Shown: positions 63,225 through 64,000 of the stretch, one piece after another
Position numbering within the stretch: the stretch's first letter is position 1
Layout of the letters: every line of letters begins with the position of its first letter
Origin: Congeria kusceri
Lineage: Eukaryota; Mollusca; Bivalvia; Myida; Dreissenidae
Reading direction: 5' to 3'
NCBI GenBank assembly: GCA_027627225.1
Contig: CM051025.1
Location: 52,512,181 to 52,576,180 of the forward strand
DNA: 64,000 nt
Program-made: the position numbers and the translations under genes
The notes under the pieces: model-generated
Told to the model about the DNA's origin: nothing
The model's database searches: none
Seen by the model: only the letters and a program-made list of their open reading frames with translations

Positions 63225-64000
63225 GTGCGGGCGGGCGGGGTGGGGGCGTCAACATTTCGTTTCCGCTCTCTAACTCGCGAACGGATTGAGATAATTTAAT
63301 GAAACTTCATAGATAGATACCTTATATCGAGACCACGCTTGGGATTGCATATGGGGTGGGTGGGGTTTAGGTAAAGGTCGCCGTTGCTAAAAATTGAAAA
63401 ACGGTTTCCGCTCAATAACTTGAGAACGCTTCGAGATATTTTAATGAAACTTCATACATAGATACCTTATATCGAGGCCTCGCTTGGAATTGCATATGGG
63501 GTGGGTGGGATCAAATCACCGTTACTAAAAATAGAAAAACGGTTTCCACTCAATAGCTTGAGAACGCATCAAGATATTTTAATGAAACTTCATGCATAGA
63601 TACCTTATATTGAGACCTCTCTTGGGATTGCATATGTGGTGGGTGGGATCAAGGTCACTGTTACTAAAAATAGAAAAAACGGTTTTCGCTCCATAACTTG
63701 ACACTGCATCGAGATATTTTTATGAACTTCATACATAGATACCTTATGTTGAGACCGTGCTTGGGATTGCATGTAGGGTGGGTGGGGTCAAGGTCTCCAT
63801 TACTAAAAATAGAAAAATGGTTTCCGCTTAATAACTTTAGAATACATCAAGATATTTAAATGAAAGTTCATACATAGATACCTTGTATCTAGACCACGTT
63901 TGGGATTGCATATGGGGTGGGTGAGATCAAGGTCAAGGTCAATGTTACTAAAACTACAAAAACGGTTTCTGCTCAATAATTTGAGAATGCATTGAGATAT
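63225..64000. repeat. Tandem repeat, about 140-bp unit, runs off window end
   Basis: Same family and orientation as 2212-3365. About five units contain TTTCCGCTCAATAACTTGAG, ATGAAACTTCATACATAGAT and TGGGATTGCATATGGGGTGG. A GC-rich GCGGGCGGGCGGGG leader precedes the first unit. Confidence 0.85.

Overview
This is a 64 kb stretch of animal nuclear DNA, most likely from a bivalve mollusc. Genes are split into short exons with GT/AG junctions, long introns are packed with satellites and small DNA transposons, and no bacterial-type gene packing is present. A palindromic dispersed repeat (built on GGATTAGCCTGTGCGG and its complement, eight copies here) and several tandem repeats carrying TCAAGGTCA are of the kind I associate with dreissenid mussels such as Dreissena. 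That species guess is inference.

Three plus-strand protein-coding genes can be assembled. (1) The 3' part of a peptidylglycine alpha-hydroxylating monooxygenase (PHM) gene, copy A, has six exons between 919 and 7474; its 5' exons lie upstream of the window. (2) A complete tandem paralogue, copy B, has twelve exons between 12355 and 29528. It encodes a 357-residue protein with a signal peptide and all six copper ligands. (3) An NWD1/NWD2-type STAND protein has ten exons between 41624 and 62567 (1716 residues), with a DUF4062-like N-terminus, a NACHT P-loop, a WD40-like region and a C-terminal CAAX-like motif. The first exon, 12 kb upstream of the rest, was found by reading for the missing start of the DUF4062-like domain. 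All exon sums are in frame.

The rest is repeat-rich. 1-900 and 1394-3365 hold tandem repeats, and the 2212-3365 family returns at 63225-64000. 4948-5288 is a 33-bp minisatellite and 9422-9813 a long TA/TATG microsatellite. 20228-20727 is a 50-bp array of near-identical copies. 22636-28862, inside the last intron of PHM copy B, is a fold-back structure: two arrays of one 118-bp satellite in opposite orientation around a 3-kb centre. 30212-31632 is a palindromic MITE split by about 1.1 kb of cryptically simple DNA. 32206-35674 is a 3.47-kb transposon with about 430-460 bp terminal inverted repeats that start CACGGTG and a 5-bp target duplication, features of Transib/RAG-like elements. 39080-40647 and 22107-22396 hold short elements with 3-bp target duplications. 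48938-49667 is a 121-bp array of six near-identical copies in intron 1 of the NWD gene.

The two PHM copies probably act in the secretory pathway on the first step of neuropeptide C-terminal amidation; no lyase (PAL) domain is seen. The NWD-like gene is unrelated in function and would act as a cytosolic, possibly membrane-tethered, nucleotide-switch scaffold.
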